This document shows, piece after piece, positions 21,001 to 33,520 of a stretch of 64,000 nucleotides of DNA. Origin of the DNA: Diplosphaera chodatii (Eukaryota > Chlorophyta > Trebouxiophyceae > Prasiolales > Stichococcaceae); assembly GCA_032358165.1 (NCBI GenBank), contig JAALGY010000012.1, forward strand, positions 248,001-312,000, read 5' to 3'. A program made the translations under genes and the position numbers. The notes beneath the pieces are model-generated. The model saw only the letters and a list, made by a program, of their open reading frames with translations. It did not search any database and was not told the DNA's origin. How positions within the stretch are numbered: the first letter of the stretch is position 1; each line of letters starts with the position of its first letter.

Positions 21001-24000
21001 AAGCTAAGTTTGAATAAGTCATATGGCAGTGGCAGCTGCTGTCAGAAGCACCAGTGTGCCGCAGCGCTCTAGCATCCCAACTGCGCTGCTTGCAAGTTGG
21101 GGCATGTGGCCTGGCTTTCGTGCAGTGCAGCTGCTTGTTGTTGTCTCGTCAGGCATCCACTGCATCCTTATCTGGAGCAGGACGCGAGTCTTTGCTTGCT
21201 GTACATGTAGCCATTGGGGTGTGCACTGTTGCAGGCGATGGTTGCACCTCACATGGCTGACCCGCATTGGGGACCGCATGCAAGTGCCATGATTAACGGC
21301 ACAATGTTCAGGCAACCCCCCGGTGGAGGTCACGATGACAAGTGCGTCGAGTGCTCGAAGTGGATGTCCCCACCTCCGTTTGGCAGTGCACAGCATTCAA
21401 TGCCGCCTTGTTGGCATCAGCAGGATCTAGCGTCCTGAAAAGTCTCGGTTGAGTATGTACTATTCGAGGTCATGTTCGTATTTCACAAGTGAACAGCTGT
21501 AGTTCTTTCAGGGACGTACGTCTTTTGGATAAAGGTGTGGGGTAGTGACACTTTGCGCTGTCTGCCCCAGGGCGCACCCGCCAATCCACCCGACGCGGTA
21601 CACGCCTGGCGAGGCAAACTGGGACGCCGGCAAGAAGGCCTTGTACGACTTCATCGTGCGCTCCTTCCTTGCGTGAGTCGGCTCAGTCAGTGGTGATATC
21701 CTGAATGTTGGCAAGAACCACCAAGACGTGCAGAGGAATACCCTCAAACCTCTCAGATCCGTCGTAAGGTGCTTATCCAACGAAGGTACAAGCAGAGAAT
21801 ATTGTTGGTTAAGTGGATCTGGGATTTTCAGGAAGATCACAATTGGCGAGATGTGGGCAAGTTCTGAACGTCACCGCGTGGTAGCATCACTTGCACCATG
21901 CATGTTTGGCGAGGTTTCCAACTTTGTTGAACACCTTGTCAAGCTTCATCCACCTGGCATGCCGGCACTGTTGCATCTTTCTGTGCTCCCAACTGGCCAA
22001 ACCTGCCTGGCTGTGCAGTGGCTGCTTGTGGTGCAGTCTGCAGGGTGATTCAGTGCAAGCGCAGGTCGCTACAGGGTACAAGTGCAAGCAGAGGCTGCCT
22101 TAGAGTGCCTGTGGCGACACGGTGCTCCCAAAGCTTCTACTGTCTACTCTGTGCAGTGACGTAGTCTACGTTGAGTGCTGCTCTGTATCTGCAGGGCATG
22201 CTCGCAACCGGCAGTGGGCTATGAGACGACCGTGACCATCGGCATAACAGACGAGGTGTTTGTGCTAGCAGGTGAGCAGAATTTGCCCTCTCCCGTCTGC
22301 AGGCAGGCGAGTCTCCACTGCCAATGCCCATATTTGATTGTTGCAGCCATGACGTTCACTGTCTGGTGCCTGTAGATGAGCGACAAAGAGAAGTAACAAG
22401 TTGATTCCATCGATTCATCCGCCTTACGTTCCTTCGATGCAGGCCTGATGGTGACGCAGCGCAACTGGCTGGAGGTGTACCCATATGCAGGCTGGGGCGG
22501 CAACACCGACCTGCCGGTCTTTGCTGAGGGCCAGCGCTTTGTGCCCTCCCAGCTGCTTCTGGCCCAGGCGCGCAGCTCTGGGCTACATGTCATGGCTCCC
22601 TGGCGGGACTTCCACCAAGATCGGGATACATCAAGCCGCTTAAGGCAGCAGCAACGCACGCTATCGCTTGCCATCGCCAATTGCGGCCTCCCTGGAGTTG
22701 TTCATGCAGCCCAGACTGTCGGACAACTGCGGGTTGTTCCTGTCGACTGACTGGGCTACGCCCCATGTTGACCAGAACGGACCACCCTTCACAGACTGGG
22801 CTAATGATAATGGATGTCCACGGGTTGGGCTGCCTCTTTGTGCAGGGCGCAACGTCCCCGCCGCCGCGGCTGACGGAGGCGGCCCTGATTGCGGCCATGG
22901 AGGCGCACGGCATCGGCACCGATGCCACCGTTGCAGAGCACATCCAGAAGCAGCTGGAGCGCGGGTATACTACTGCCAAGCAACCACTGATTCATACTGT
23001 CTACTTCTACTTAATCAAATGGTTGAGCAATTAAAGTTGGCATCATTCCTTATCGACTGTGTAGAACTCATGCGAGGAGTATAGGCCTGGTTGGCATGCA
23101 GAAGCTGTACTGTACGGACATGTACGCCCTGCACTTCTGGGCAGTGCTGGTTGAGACTCACTGTCGAAGGCAAAGGAGGTCATCCAGAATGGTCATCAGC
23201 AACTCCTGCCTGCTGGACACATGACAAACTGCTTACAGCAAATCTTCACACAAGAGATGCGGCATTTAAGATGGCATGTCCACAGTTGACGCGCCCTTGC
23301 TGAGTCGCTGGACGAGGCGCCGACTGCAGCCGGCCTCGTAGCCCTGAGGCACACCAAGCGCGTAGGCGCAAAGGCAAAGATACTTACATGTAAGCTGTAT
23401 CTATTGTGTTGACCAATGACAAAACTGTATTTCATACAAGCTCATTCGTCGCTTCAGGTATGCGGAGAAGGACGCCAACATGACATTCTCCGCCACGCCG
23501 CTGGGGGAGGCGCTAGTGTCGGGGTACCGTGCCATGGGGCTCGCCAGCCTATGGACGCCCGACCTGCGGGGCAAGATCGAGGCCGGCATCTCCGCTGTCG
23601 CCGCCGGCCAGCGCACCAAGGTGTTTGTGCATAGTAGGTTGGAGGTCCAGGGCCTATCATTTACACACTGAGACCACTGCAGATGCCGGCCTGCTTCTGT
23701 TGGTGCACCATCTCAGTGCTGTTTTCGACTTTCAGCTGGTTCCAAGGAATACTGCACCAAGCCAGCATGCATTGCCGCTTGTCTGGTGGCACAGGTCCCT
23801 GCTGCCTGCTCATCTTCAAGTGGCTATAATGAGACGGTGCGCCTTGATGTGCACCTTCGTATAACACCCAGCAATCATGCAGGGTATGCATTTCTCAGTC
23901 TGTAGGAGGCGATGCTGGTGGAGGCAGTGCCCTCCGTTGGTCATGCCTCACATCTCCCAGCCAGGTAACTGTCAATGCACATGGATTATCCTGTAAAGAG

Positions 24001-24941
24001 CAATTTGTGGTTGCAGGAGGCGGTGCTGGAGGAGGCGGTGCGCGCATTTCGGGCGGACTTCGTGGAGGCGACGCGGCAGGCGGGGCGCCTCGAGGCCGAG
24101 GTGGCCGCCTTCTTTGGCCGCCCCGGCGGCGGTGGTGATAATGGCGCCGCGCCTGGCGGCGGCGGCGGTGGCGGCAGCGGCGATGGAGCACTCGCAGAAG
24201 TTGGTGGGCTCGCTGCCTGACCCACGCACGTACACCCCCACAGCTGCAACTGTGCTGTGTGTGGTTGACAGGATTGCTGGCCGAGTCCAGTGGCAGGCGC
24301 ATCCACCCGCGGGCTCACTGTGCTCTGCCGTTGTACATGCAGATCCTGTACATGGTGCCTGCGCGAGAGTCACGATGAGTGTTGCGCTTCAGGAAACTGC
24401 CCGCGCTGCCGCGGCCAGCTGTGCCTGCGCCGGGCGGGCGAGGCGGTGCTGGTAGCCTGCGCCGCGCATCCACTGTGCACGACGCGCGTGGTGCTGCCGG
24501 CGGCGCTCATTGCTGCAGACGTCACGGACCAGCCCTGTACTACCTGCCCAGCCACAGTAAGGTGTGCAACAGTGCTTGGGGTTACAACAGGGGATGACAA
24601 CATTGCGCTGCATGCTCAGTCATTATGGTGGCTTTGACATTGTTGCCACAATCTTGAAAGTTTGTGACTGCTTATAACAGTTGCATACTTTCGAGCGGGT
24701 AACATAGAATTAAAATCACAATGCGTGCTGGCGGCACCTACCTTCTGGATGAGGGGCATTGGCGCATGCAGCAGCCCAGCGTGCTGCGTGCGCTGCTAGA
24801 CAACACACAGACAGCTCAGTGAAGCAGTAGGTGATTGAGTGTTTGAGCAGGTAAGGCTGAGTATCCATCTTCCACCCCCTCCAGAGTGCGGTGCACTGTA
24901 GTCTGGTGATCTGCTGGGCTGCGATTGCTTGAAAGCACACC

Positions 24942-24972
<31 letters not shown>

Positions 24973-25719
24973 GCAGGCAGCTGGCGCTACGCTTCCGGCG
25001 GGCGCTCATCCCAGCGGACGTGGACCCTGCATTCACGGGCTGTGTGCTGTGCGATGCGCGGGTGGCGCGCCTCATCGCGGCCTGCGGCGCCGCGCGCCTG
25101 CCCGCAGGCAAAGTCTGAAACTCCAGGCCTACTAAGTCCGGGCATGTCCGGAAGCTGCTGCTCCTGGCTTGCCTGCACTGGAGTCGTGGGAGCTGCTTAC
25201 CATCACAGTGCAACGTTTGCTGCGCTTTCGCCTCTTCGACTGAATTCTTTGGACTGTCTCGAGATGATGCTTCACACAACTTACCGGTGATGAGCACTGT
25301 ATATAGTGGTGTTGACTGCCGGTTGTGTTCATGGCCCGCTGCACGCCCGCAATAGCCACAGGCAGCTGATGGATGTGAGTGGTGCCGGGTCTGCAGGTCC
25401 AGCGCGTTCGCGCAACGACGGCGGCCACGCACACCGCGGCGGCGGCAACACAAGTCGTGGCGGCGGCGGTCGCGGCATGGGCCCCAGGGGCGGCGGCCGC
25501 AGCCGCGTGGCGGGGGGCGGCGTCGGTGGCGGGCGGGCGGGCAGGGGCGGCGGCGGCGGCGGCAGGCGACATCGCGGCAGCAGGTGCTGCCGCATCACAG
25601 ATCGTTTTGACCTTGAACATGAAAGTGCCAGCAGACATCATTGTATGTGGGGCGGTGTCAGATGTATGATCCAACCACAGGCTGCTATTCGGCTGATATT
25701 CTGCAGCACTGTGCCATAG
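18096..25719 (+). CDS. TOP3A: DNA topoisomerase III alpha
   Basis: Type IA topoisomerase that, in the known RMI/RecQ complex, dissolves double Holliday junctions in the nucleus. Exons read include 18096-18190, 18337-18517, 18899-19003, 19524-19625, 19951-20419, 20814-20914, 21235-21341, 21571-21672, 22195-22271, 22443-22567, 22846-22964, 23458-23633, 24017-24135, 24393-24561, 24977-25107 and 25397 onward. Key motifs: [17 protein letters not shown] (Toprim start), [56 protein letters not shown] with the catalytic Tyr, [10 protein letters not shown], and [12 protein letters not shown]-x2-C zinc motif (NCPRCRG, then CTTC) follows, then a Gly/Arg-rich tail, both as in plant TOP3A. Two introns (after 22,567 and 25,107) look GC-AG because only these joins keep the frame. 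The last exon boundary and stop are uncertain. Confidence 0.9.
24945..24972 (+). repeat. (C)28 tract serving as polypyrimidine tract
   Basis: Twenty-eight C run directly into GCAG, after which the TOP3A exon starting at 24,977 opens in phase. The tract therefore occupies the position of the polypyrimidine tract of a 3' splice site. Confidence 0.9.
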
Positions 25720-26580
25720 CAGCTGCACAAGCTACGTTGTTCATGGAAGCCTCTTTGCCATTGTCCGAAGGGGACGAGGGCGGTGACGTTCTTGCGGCAG
25801 TGGCACCTTATGGCTGTGGACTGTCACACCGGGACATGGACTGACTGCCTGGCAATTCTTGAGGGAGCTGCGGGTCCACCTGTTCGCACTAACGTTATGC
25901 ATTGATACACGAGGGATAGCATTTGGAGTGCTGCATAGTAAGCTGTCTATGAACAGACATGGACCATGATTTTAGTGTTATTGGATGATGGATTGAATGC
26001 TATCTAGTAGAAACCGGCTGCTGCTCAAGTCGTGAGAATAGTTTCTTCCTGTCAAACACTGAGAAATAAACTGAACGGTATGCCCTCATGTGATGGCTTC
26101 CTTTCGTACATAGCCAGAACTCAAAATGGTGTATGAGAAGCGGCTTATGTGTGCCATGGCAAAGGTATGCATTCGTGTTGCCACGTCAAGATGAAGCAAA
26201 AGACAGCAACAACGCATACCAATCTCGCAGCATGCACTTTGCCATGGAGCCGGCAGACAGCTGCCCGATTGTATCCTGATGGCACCTACGCTAACTTGTT
26301 TGCATTGGGTCATTGAGTGGTGGAAAGATCAATGCTTCGGTGATGATTGCTGCATGAGAAGAAGGCTGATACGGATGCTGATCTAGAGTTGTCCCTGCTC
26401 ATCTTATATGATCGAGTACCATGCGGCTCTCTCTGCGGCTCGACTACCGCCAGATGGCAAACTAGCGCAAGCAAGGCGAAGCACGACAAGCTGCCGCAAT
26501 GCAAAGCAGAACACGCTCCAGACTGCCACACCCCCCATGAGTGGTAAAATGCATACCGTCTGCTTGCTGCTACGCTCTAT
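25720..26580. other. intergenic, nothing recognised
   Basis: 3' flank of TOP3A. Only short frames without motifs; no repeat seen. Confidence 0.4.
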
Positions 26581-26597
26581 GACATGTCCCCTGCTGC

Positions 26598-26941
26598 AGC
26601 CAGCGCCTGCACCGCAGAAGCCGTCCGCCGCCAGCCGAGTTGCAAAGCCCAAAGCAGCCGCAGAGGCGCACTGTGCTCAGCAGACGACACCCGCCCAGCA
26701 ACAGCGTGCAGCAAGACTGCGCCGCAGCCTATTCCTCGTGCACAGGCACATTGGAATCGCGCGCCGCGTGCTGGAACAGCTGGTGGCCCTCACGCCTGTC
26801 CAGCGGACCATGGTTGCCGAGCAGCTGCAGGCATCATCGTGCCAACATGTCAGCACAGCAAACACAGGCTCCACGGTTCGCAGATATGATGGTATGGCAA
26901 TAATGGTGTCGACAACGACATGTGCTGTGCAAACAGCATGA
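26598..26941 (+). CDS. possible exon of an unidentified basic helical protein
   Basis: Not recognised. After a ctgcag acceptor (ending near 26,600) the frame reads a Pro/Ala-rich stretch (QKPSAASRVAKPKAAAEAH), then a Gln/Arg-rich, probably helical segment (LRRSLFLVHRHIGIARRVL, ALTPVQRTMVAEQLQ). Base composition and lack of stops look coding, but no domain is evident. The piece lies between the convergent 3' ends of TOP3A and RPL10, so it could belong to neither. Treat as a candidate exon only. Confidence 0.3.
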
Positions 26942-29079
26942 TGCAAGCTGCACACGCCCAGTTCCGCTGGCGTGAAGCAGCAAGCTTGTAATGTGACAGC
27001 CAGCGACCGTACAAAGCTTCATTGAGTAACCCAAAGCTGGCGTGCCAAGCCAAACTTGCCGCAAAGCATAGATCCTCAATAGTTTTGGAGTGCACCTTGG
27101 CGTTGACACCGTCCTTCACAAAGCGCCCCTCGCGCTTCCATTGAACATAATCGTCACGCGAGAACTTGGTGAAGCCCCTGCGCAGACCAGCAGCAATGGC
27201 CTGTAATCCACATGCTGTTGGTGATCGCAGATGAAACGCCAGCAGCGGCCTGCTGTCTGTTATTTGTGGTGGCTAATCCCTGGGGAACACCAGGTTGGGT
27301 CCTTTGTTTGGGGACCATCTGGTAAAACAGGGCGTAGGAAACCAGGTGTGTGCAATGCGGTCAGCACTCCAGCAAGGATCGCCAATCCAGTAGGTGGGAC
27401 CTCACCAGTTCCGGCTCTCCACAATCTTCTGGCGCCCCGGGAACTTGAACTTCGCGCGGCGCATGGCCTCCTGGGCCTGTCAACGAGAACTGGGGCCCAT
27501 CACAAGCTGACTCATGTAAGCAGACAGGCTCAGGCGGCACAGATGGTATACTCGGACCATTCTGCAGGATGCCTCGGTGGTGCACAGGCCAACGACTGGG
27601 GCGGTGTCACGTGCACAACGTGCACAGAGGGTGCAGGAAGAAACTGCTGGCAATGCATAGTCGCCGACGTCAGGCACAACAGCAGAGCGTGCATACTATG
27701 ATGAGCATAGGGGTGCACTGACACGACAGCAAAGATGGGCAGCCGTACCGCTGTGACGTGCGAATCCTTGCAGCGGATGGACAGCAGGACTTGGCCGATG
27801 GACACGCGAGCGGCGGTGCCCAGGGGCTTGCCAAATGCACCACGCATGCCGGTCTGCAAATGCACCAACAAACAGGTCAGCGGGCCCTGGCACACTGCAT
27901 GAAGCTGTGCATAGCAACCATAAGTACTCTTATCACTTCCTGCATGCCTACACTCTTCTGCCAAAACCGACCCACTACAGCATGAAGACAATCCTCCGCC
28001 GCTGTATTGCTGCCTGCCCCAACATGTGGCGAGACACGATATGGTAGCGACAGCTGGGTTTGCAGGAATGAGTCGCACCTGCACACCGTTGGCGCCGGCG
28101 CACATGTGCATGTTGTGTACACGGAGCACATGTGAAGGCCTCAAGATGTGCAGATACATGTAGAGAGATATTGGATCAGAATTGATGGGGTTTGTTTGCA
28201 CCTGCAAACGATCTGCGCCGGCGCACGAGAGCATCTTGTTGATGCGGAGCACATGGAAGGGGTGCGCCCGCACGCGCAGGTGAAATGTGTCCTTGCCAGC
28301 GTTCTTGATCATGTACTTGTTGGCGGCGATGCGCGCCGCCTCGAGCGCCTCGCTGCTCACCTGCTCCTTCTCCCAGCTGCGGGCGCAGGCAGCACCAACT
28401 TACCGAGGGTGCGGTGACCAGCTGGCAGTGTGCAGGCACCAAATGCAGTGGCACGTGACCAGAAGGCGTGCATGCAGACTCCATCTGCACGACTTCACGT
28501 CATGCAGCCAACCCGCGCGCCAAGTGTGACCTGCTTTAAGGTTGCAAGGAGGCCACCAGGGGATTGCAACAACATGTCCGTCACATCATCATCATCGTCA
28601 ATGCACTTTGCCAAGTCGATGACCAGCTGGACCCCGGCGCGCCACAGCAAACACTCAAACGTTGCTCACCTGACCATGTGCACGCAGGCGGGGAAGGTGT
28701 CGACAGGAGCCCGCTTTGCACCCGCATCGAAAATGCGAATTTTGGGGTCCGGCACACCACGGCAGAAGCGGGACTTGGGATAAGGCTTGTTTTTGATCTG
28801 CCTGTAGCACTTGAAGGGGCCTGCAGCATGATGCGACGACTGTCAGCTTGTGACAAAGGCCACACAGGCGTGCAAATCTCATGGCCAGAGAATCGCAGCT
28901 CGCAGCCAGCCGCTCATATAACACCCGCCGTCGCAATGCAGACGCTGCCTTTAGCACGACGCAACATCGTGCTACGAGCTCTGTGGGCCAAGCAGCCAGC
29001 ACTGATTGTGCTTCACACGTAAGGCGGCTCCGATGTGTATCAAGCAACAGTTTACAGCAAGGCACTCACGGCGCCCCAT
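26850..29079 (-). CDS. RPL10: 60S ribosomal protein uL16 (RPL10)
   Basis: Component of the cytosolic large ribosomal subunit, near the peptidyl transferase centre. Minus-strand exons: 29,079-29,070 (only ATG GGG CGC C), 28,820-28,670, 28,376-28,202, 27,853-27,749, 27,476-27,406 and 27,177 downward. Joined, they read MGRR, then [107 protein letters not shown] and KDGVNAK. All introns join in phase. After GVNAK (27,096) the usual short tail with a GPL motif is not found; the frame runs on to 26,850 with unrelated residues. Either GTGCAC at that point is a donor to a last exon I could not find, or the protein has an unusual C-terminus. Confidence 0.88.
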
Positions 29080-29491
29080 GGTGACCGTCTCCTTGACGCT
29101 TGCGGCCACACGAAGATGGCTGTGACCTGCGTGTTGCAACAAACTGGAGCGACTGGCATCAGCGTGCTGAACCTGCGTAGGGCTTTGCGGGAAGCACGTT
29201 GTGTTACGTAATGACTGTCCATCCAGCTTCCGATGCTTCTCAACTCCGTATGCAACTAGGCAATATGCCAATACAAGCTTAGGGTGCAGTATGTGATGCG
29301 CATGCACCTGGATGAGCGACTTGGAGAGGATGAACCAAGCTGGCCTGGCACTGCAGCATACGACACTATGCAGTCCATTGGTCGATCCGCAGGCAGTGGT
29401 CTGATGCTTGCACTATTGCAACACACACCACGCAAGCTTGCTGCCTGTTGTGGTGCTGCTGTGGCCTCTGGGCGCCACAATCGTCACCCGC
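29080..29491. promoter_or_regulatory. bidirectional intergenic region RPL10 / MLH1
   Basis: About 410 bases separate the start codons of two divergent genes, so this must hold both promoters and both 5' leaders. I see no clear TATA box or other element. Confidence 0.5.
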
Positions 29492-32400
29492 ATGTACATG
29501 GCCGCTGATCCGCCGACAGCATCGATAGTCAGGCTGCAAAGTGACGTGGTGGCTCGAATAGCTGCTGGGGAGGTGTTGCAGCGACCAGCGTCTGCGCTGA
29601 AGGAGCTATTGGACAACGCCGTTGATGCAGGTGCATGCTTGTATGCGCGTGTTCGAATGTAATGTGTACAAGTACATCAACATAGATATCGTAATGCTCC
29701 CAAAGTGTTCTGAAATAGTGTGTGCCGGGTAGGCGCCTCTCAGATTGGTGTCATTGTTGGCGATGCCGGTGCTAAAATGCTCCAGGTGCAGGATAATGGC
29801 ACCGGCATTCAGGTGGGAGTCTCATCGTCATGCCCTGTAGCTTACTTGCGTCGCAACCCAACATGCAGTCGGCCAGTGTGCTGATTCTTGTTGGTCGCTG
29901 GCAGGCCTCGGACATGCCACTCCTCTGTGCAAGGCATGCCACATCCAAGTTGCGCTGTTTTGAGGACCTTGGCGGCATTGGCACGTTGGGGTTTCGAGGC
30001 GAGGCTATGGCATCTATTTCACATGTCGCCCACATAACAGTGACCAGCCTGGCCGCCGGTCACAGCCATGGCATGCGCGCCACTTTTCGGTGCGTTCCTC
30101 AGGGGTTACACCTGGTGGCAAGCCCGATAGTACGTCTGTTTCTGCTAACCTCTGGAATGCAGCACGTGCTGTGTGTCTTCTTCAACAAGTGTGCACTGGG
30201 TGTGTCCTTTGCAGTGACGGCGCACTGACAGATTGCCAGCCTTGTGCCGCCAGCCAGGGCACAACAGTGCTGGTCGAGGACCTTTTTTACAACTGCCCAG
30301 CAAGGCAGAAGTCCCTGTCTGCCAGCGGTGCGGAATATGCGCACATGCTGCACGTTGTCAGCCAGTACGCAGTCTTCCACACGTCAGTGGGTTTCAGCAT
30401 ACGGCGGGTTGGGCGTCATCCCGACCTGCAGACGCCCGCTGGATCCTCGCAGCTTGAGCTGATCAGGTGTGCGTAATGGTTTGGGCATGCCAGCATCAGC
30501 CTGTGCTGCTGCACATGGTGGGCATGCTGCAGGGTGTTGCTGCCATCGTGTAGCAGTACGGCAAGCCCGATCTATCCGCCTATCTGCACATACAAGCCGT
30601 GCTGTCCCAAGATTACAACTTTTGGTGACCCATACTCATCGCCATGTAGCAAGGTGTTCGGAGCGAACGTGCGTGGTTCAATGGCACCCTTTTACTCCTG
30701 CCATGGCGATGAAGACTGGCTGAAATCTGGTAGAGGGCCGGGTGTGCCGCAGGACGCTCTGGTGTTTGTAGCCAGGGTAGCCTACCCCGTGTCATTCATA
30801 CTCGACTCGGCCTTGTCTCATGTCTTATACACATGCCGCTTGTGTTGGCTCACAGGTGTTCTGTGAGAGATTCTAAGATACACCTGCGCGTGCAGGGCTT
30901 CATCAATGTCCGGGGGCAGAATGCACGCAGCACCTTGGTATTGCGTGTCAACCAACGCATTGTGCAGTGGCCTGCCCTCAAACGGGCACTGGTCGCTGCT
31001 TTCGGTGCAGCTTCAGCGAGTTGCCTGCCATTCGTCATCTTGGTAATGCAGCAGTCTGCTGGTATCACATGTTCCCCCGTCTGCTTTCCACATCTCACCC
31101 TCGACAAACTAAGACAAAATGCTGATTTGCAGGATGTGCAGCTGCCCAATGCGCACGTGGACGTGAACCTGCACCCCACAAAAGCCGAAGTTGCAATCCT
31201 ACATGAAAACGCTGTGATTGATGGCATCTGCATATCAGCACAAGATGCGCTGAAGCACCACCATGAGTGAGCACCGAGCCACTGGCATACGGCCTGCCTG
31301 AACCTCTGTCAAGCTGGGCTCAGCTTCCCTCAAGGCTCGAATGATGGCAATGATGCCTGCATGGTGCCACACAGGACACGAGCTGTCAAATCACAGCGCA
31401 GCACTGGCCTTTCTGAGGGGCAGCTGTCCGCCACCAGGGTGCGTACGGATGGGGCGGCTCAAACTATTGCCTCGTTCGCTTGCGGCCCAGAAGTGGATGT
31501 AGGTGGGACTGCACCTAGAGATTCGCCACCATAATGCATGTCGCTGATCTCTGATGGTTCCACTGCAGACAATGCATGGTCTGCTGGTCGGGCTGTATGT
31601 TACATGTGCGCTTGCAGGTAGCCATGCTCTCGGAGTAGGCAAAAGGCTACAGTGTCACTCTGGGACAATGGGAGATGCTGCCGCCAGTGACGTAGATCAA
31701 GGTTGGCTCGACCGTGTTGTGCTGTAGAGCAGATCGTAGCATGTGGCAACACTGCACAGGCTTGCAGGGCTGGTTGTTGATCGTAGCATGTGGCAACCCG
31801 GCAACCCTGTGCAGTGTTGATGTGCAGGGCTGGTTGATGTTCTTAGACGGCATGTGCCAGTCGGGATTTTTGGCCATTGGTGGCTGCTTCAGCACGGCGC
31901 AGATCTGTACATGTTGGACCTGTGTATTGTGGCAAGAAAGTTGGCTCATCAGCAGGTCAGAAGCTGCTTGGTGTGCCGCCTTATCTGGTTTGCCGTCCTT
32001 GTCTACCCAGTTGAAGTTGTTGGTCGAATCACCACAGGCTCTGCTGGTTTTGGGCCAGCTGCCACGCATCCAGCTGCACCCACAGCTGCATATCGAGACT
32101 GCTTTAGGAGCAGCAAGACTGGCGAGTTTCAAGCTCGATATGCAGGATGTGCAGGTGAGCCGGTGACATCAAGCTGCTCCCGCATTTCTGATATCAGCCC
32201 AGTGTATCAGCAGCACTCGATGACTGACAGCTTGGCCTGTTTTGGCAGGATGCTTCGAAGGCACTAACGGAGCACACTGATGTAGTGAGGGATAACTTTG
32301 GCGTGGAGATATCGACCTGTGGCCACCTTCGTGCGCTACCAGACTTGCTTTGCGGCATCCTACCAAATAAGCGACGGATGCCTGCCTTTCTGGCAGAGCT

Positions 32401-32891
32401 CAGCAGTTGCCTTCCTTGGCGCAAAGGACAGCCACGGGCGGCAATAGCAGAGGTAAAGTAGGGTATTACTGTCCTTCACTGGGTGCCAGTGTGTGTAACA
32501 TTTCAAGTGCTGGGGTTCTAGTGATGGCTCACGGACTGCAGTCGTGCTGCAGGCGCTTGCGAAGCTCTACGAATTGCCTCAGGGAGCCACCACTGATGTG
32601 CAGGTTCATGCAACCAGCAATTTGTTCCTAAAAACTTATTGTTGAATCCTACCATCGTAGCATCGATCTCTTGCCACTGCTGGCTGCCTCAAAGCAGATG
32701 CATCGAACCAATTAGTGTTATTGCACATTTGCACCCATTCAATCTTGCGCCACCCACCGTGCCGTGTTGCACAGGCCATCGTTGATCTTGCCAAGCGAGC
32801 CTGGAAGCCGAGAAAGACGTCTGCGGCGAAATCGGTGCTTGTGCGAGTTGCATCGTTGAGTGATTTGTACAAGACTTTTGAAAGGTGCTGA
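29492..32891 (+). CDS. MLH1: DNA mismatch repair protein MLH1
   Basis: MutL-alpha subunit, nuclear mismatch repair and crossover formation. N-terminal GHKL ATPase: [23 protein letters not shown] (catalytic Glu and Mg-binding Asn kept), [28 protein letters not shown] and [19 protein letters not shown]. The transducer part follows: [33 protein letters not shown] and [18 protein letters not shown] linker exon carries TRVRTD (31,373-31,498). C-terminal domain: [20 protein letters not shown] (31,827-31,955), then 32,249-32,452, 32,553-32,603 and 32,775-32,891, ending [11 protein letters not shown] and TGA. The FERC end is the strongly conserved MLH1 terminus, whose last Cys completes the PMS endonuclease site in known structures. 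Early exons: 29,492-29,630, 29,733-29,812, 29,905-30,089 and 30,215-30,466. Some C-terminal exons (about 31,960-32,240) are unresolved. ATG at 29,498 is an alternative start. Confidence 0.93.
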
Positions 32892-33520
32892 GCAGCTTCC
32901 CTCGTCATGTGAGATTTGCTTCACCACAGCAGTCATCATCACATCAAGTATCGTAATAGCTACGGTATGTGAACCCATGTGAACCCATGTGAACCCACGG
33001 TACATCACGCATATGGATATGCGGTTGCATGGTTTGAGCGCCATGGTGGACTGCGTGAAGCGCTGGCCAATTGTACATGACCCTAACACCTGCCACGTAC
33101 CACATGGTATGGAGCTATCGCAACATATATATGTGTCCAGCCATGAATGGTCATTGCAGACTCCTCAAAGCCTTTCAGTAGAAGCTATGTGGTTATACTG
33201 AGCGTCTGACACAGGCAGTGCCATGAATGCGCCACAACGATGGACGTCGTTATGAGGTGAATGTGCAGACCCTGGGCATGGGTGGTCGGCCGATCAAAAC
33301 TGTGGTGGGTCTTGCGTCACGAAGAGTTCCTCCCCGCTTGCCAAACGTTATTTGAATGCTGCTTTTGGTGTACCGTATCGTGTGGACTCAACCAGACTGT
33401 TGAGCGTGCACAATTGGGTTGCAGCAATTTTCGTAAACGCCACAATCTCAGCAGAGGCAGGAAGGCATACTGTTCGACCTTGGCACATCGTATCCATAAA
33501 TGTCTGACCTCTGCGCCCTG
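32892..33520. other. convergent intergenic region
   Basis: 3' flanks of MLH1 (+) and the snRNP gene (-). A short triplicate GTGAACCCAT-like repeat lies at about 32,967-32,998. No gene is seen. Confidence 0.4.

Noticed and set aside
18096..32891. TOP3A and MLH1 as a functional recombination cluster
   Set aside because: RPL10 lies between them, the genes are separately transcribed, and nearby placement of two repair genes can be chance.
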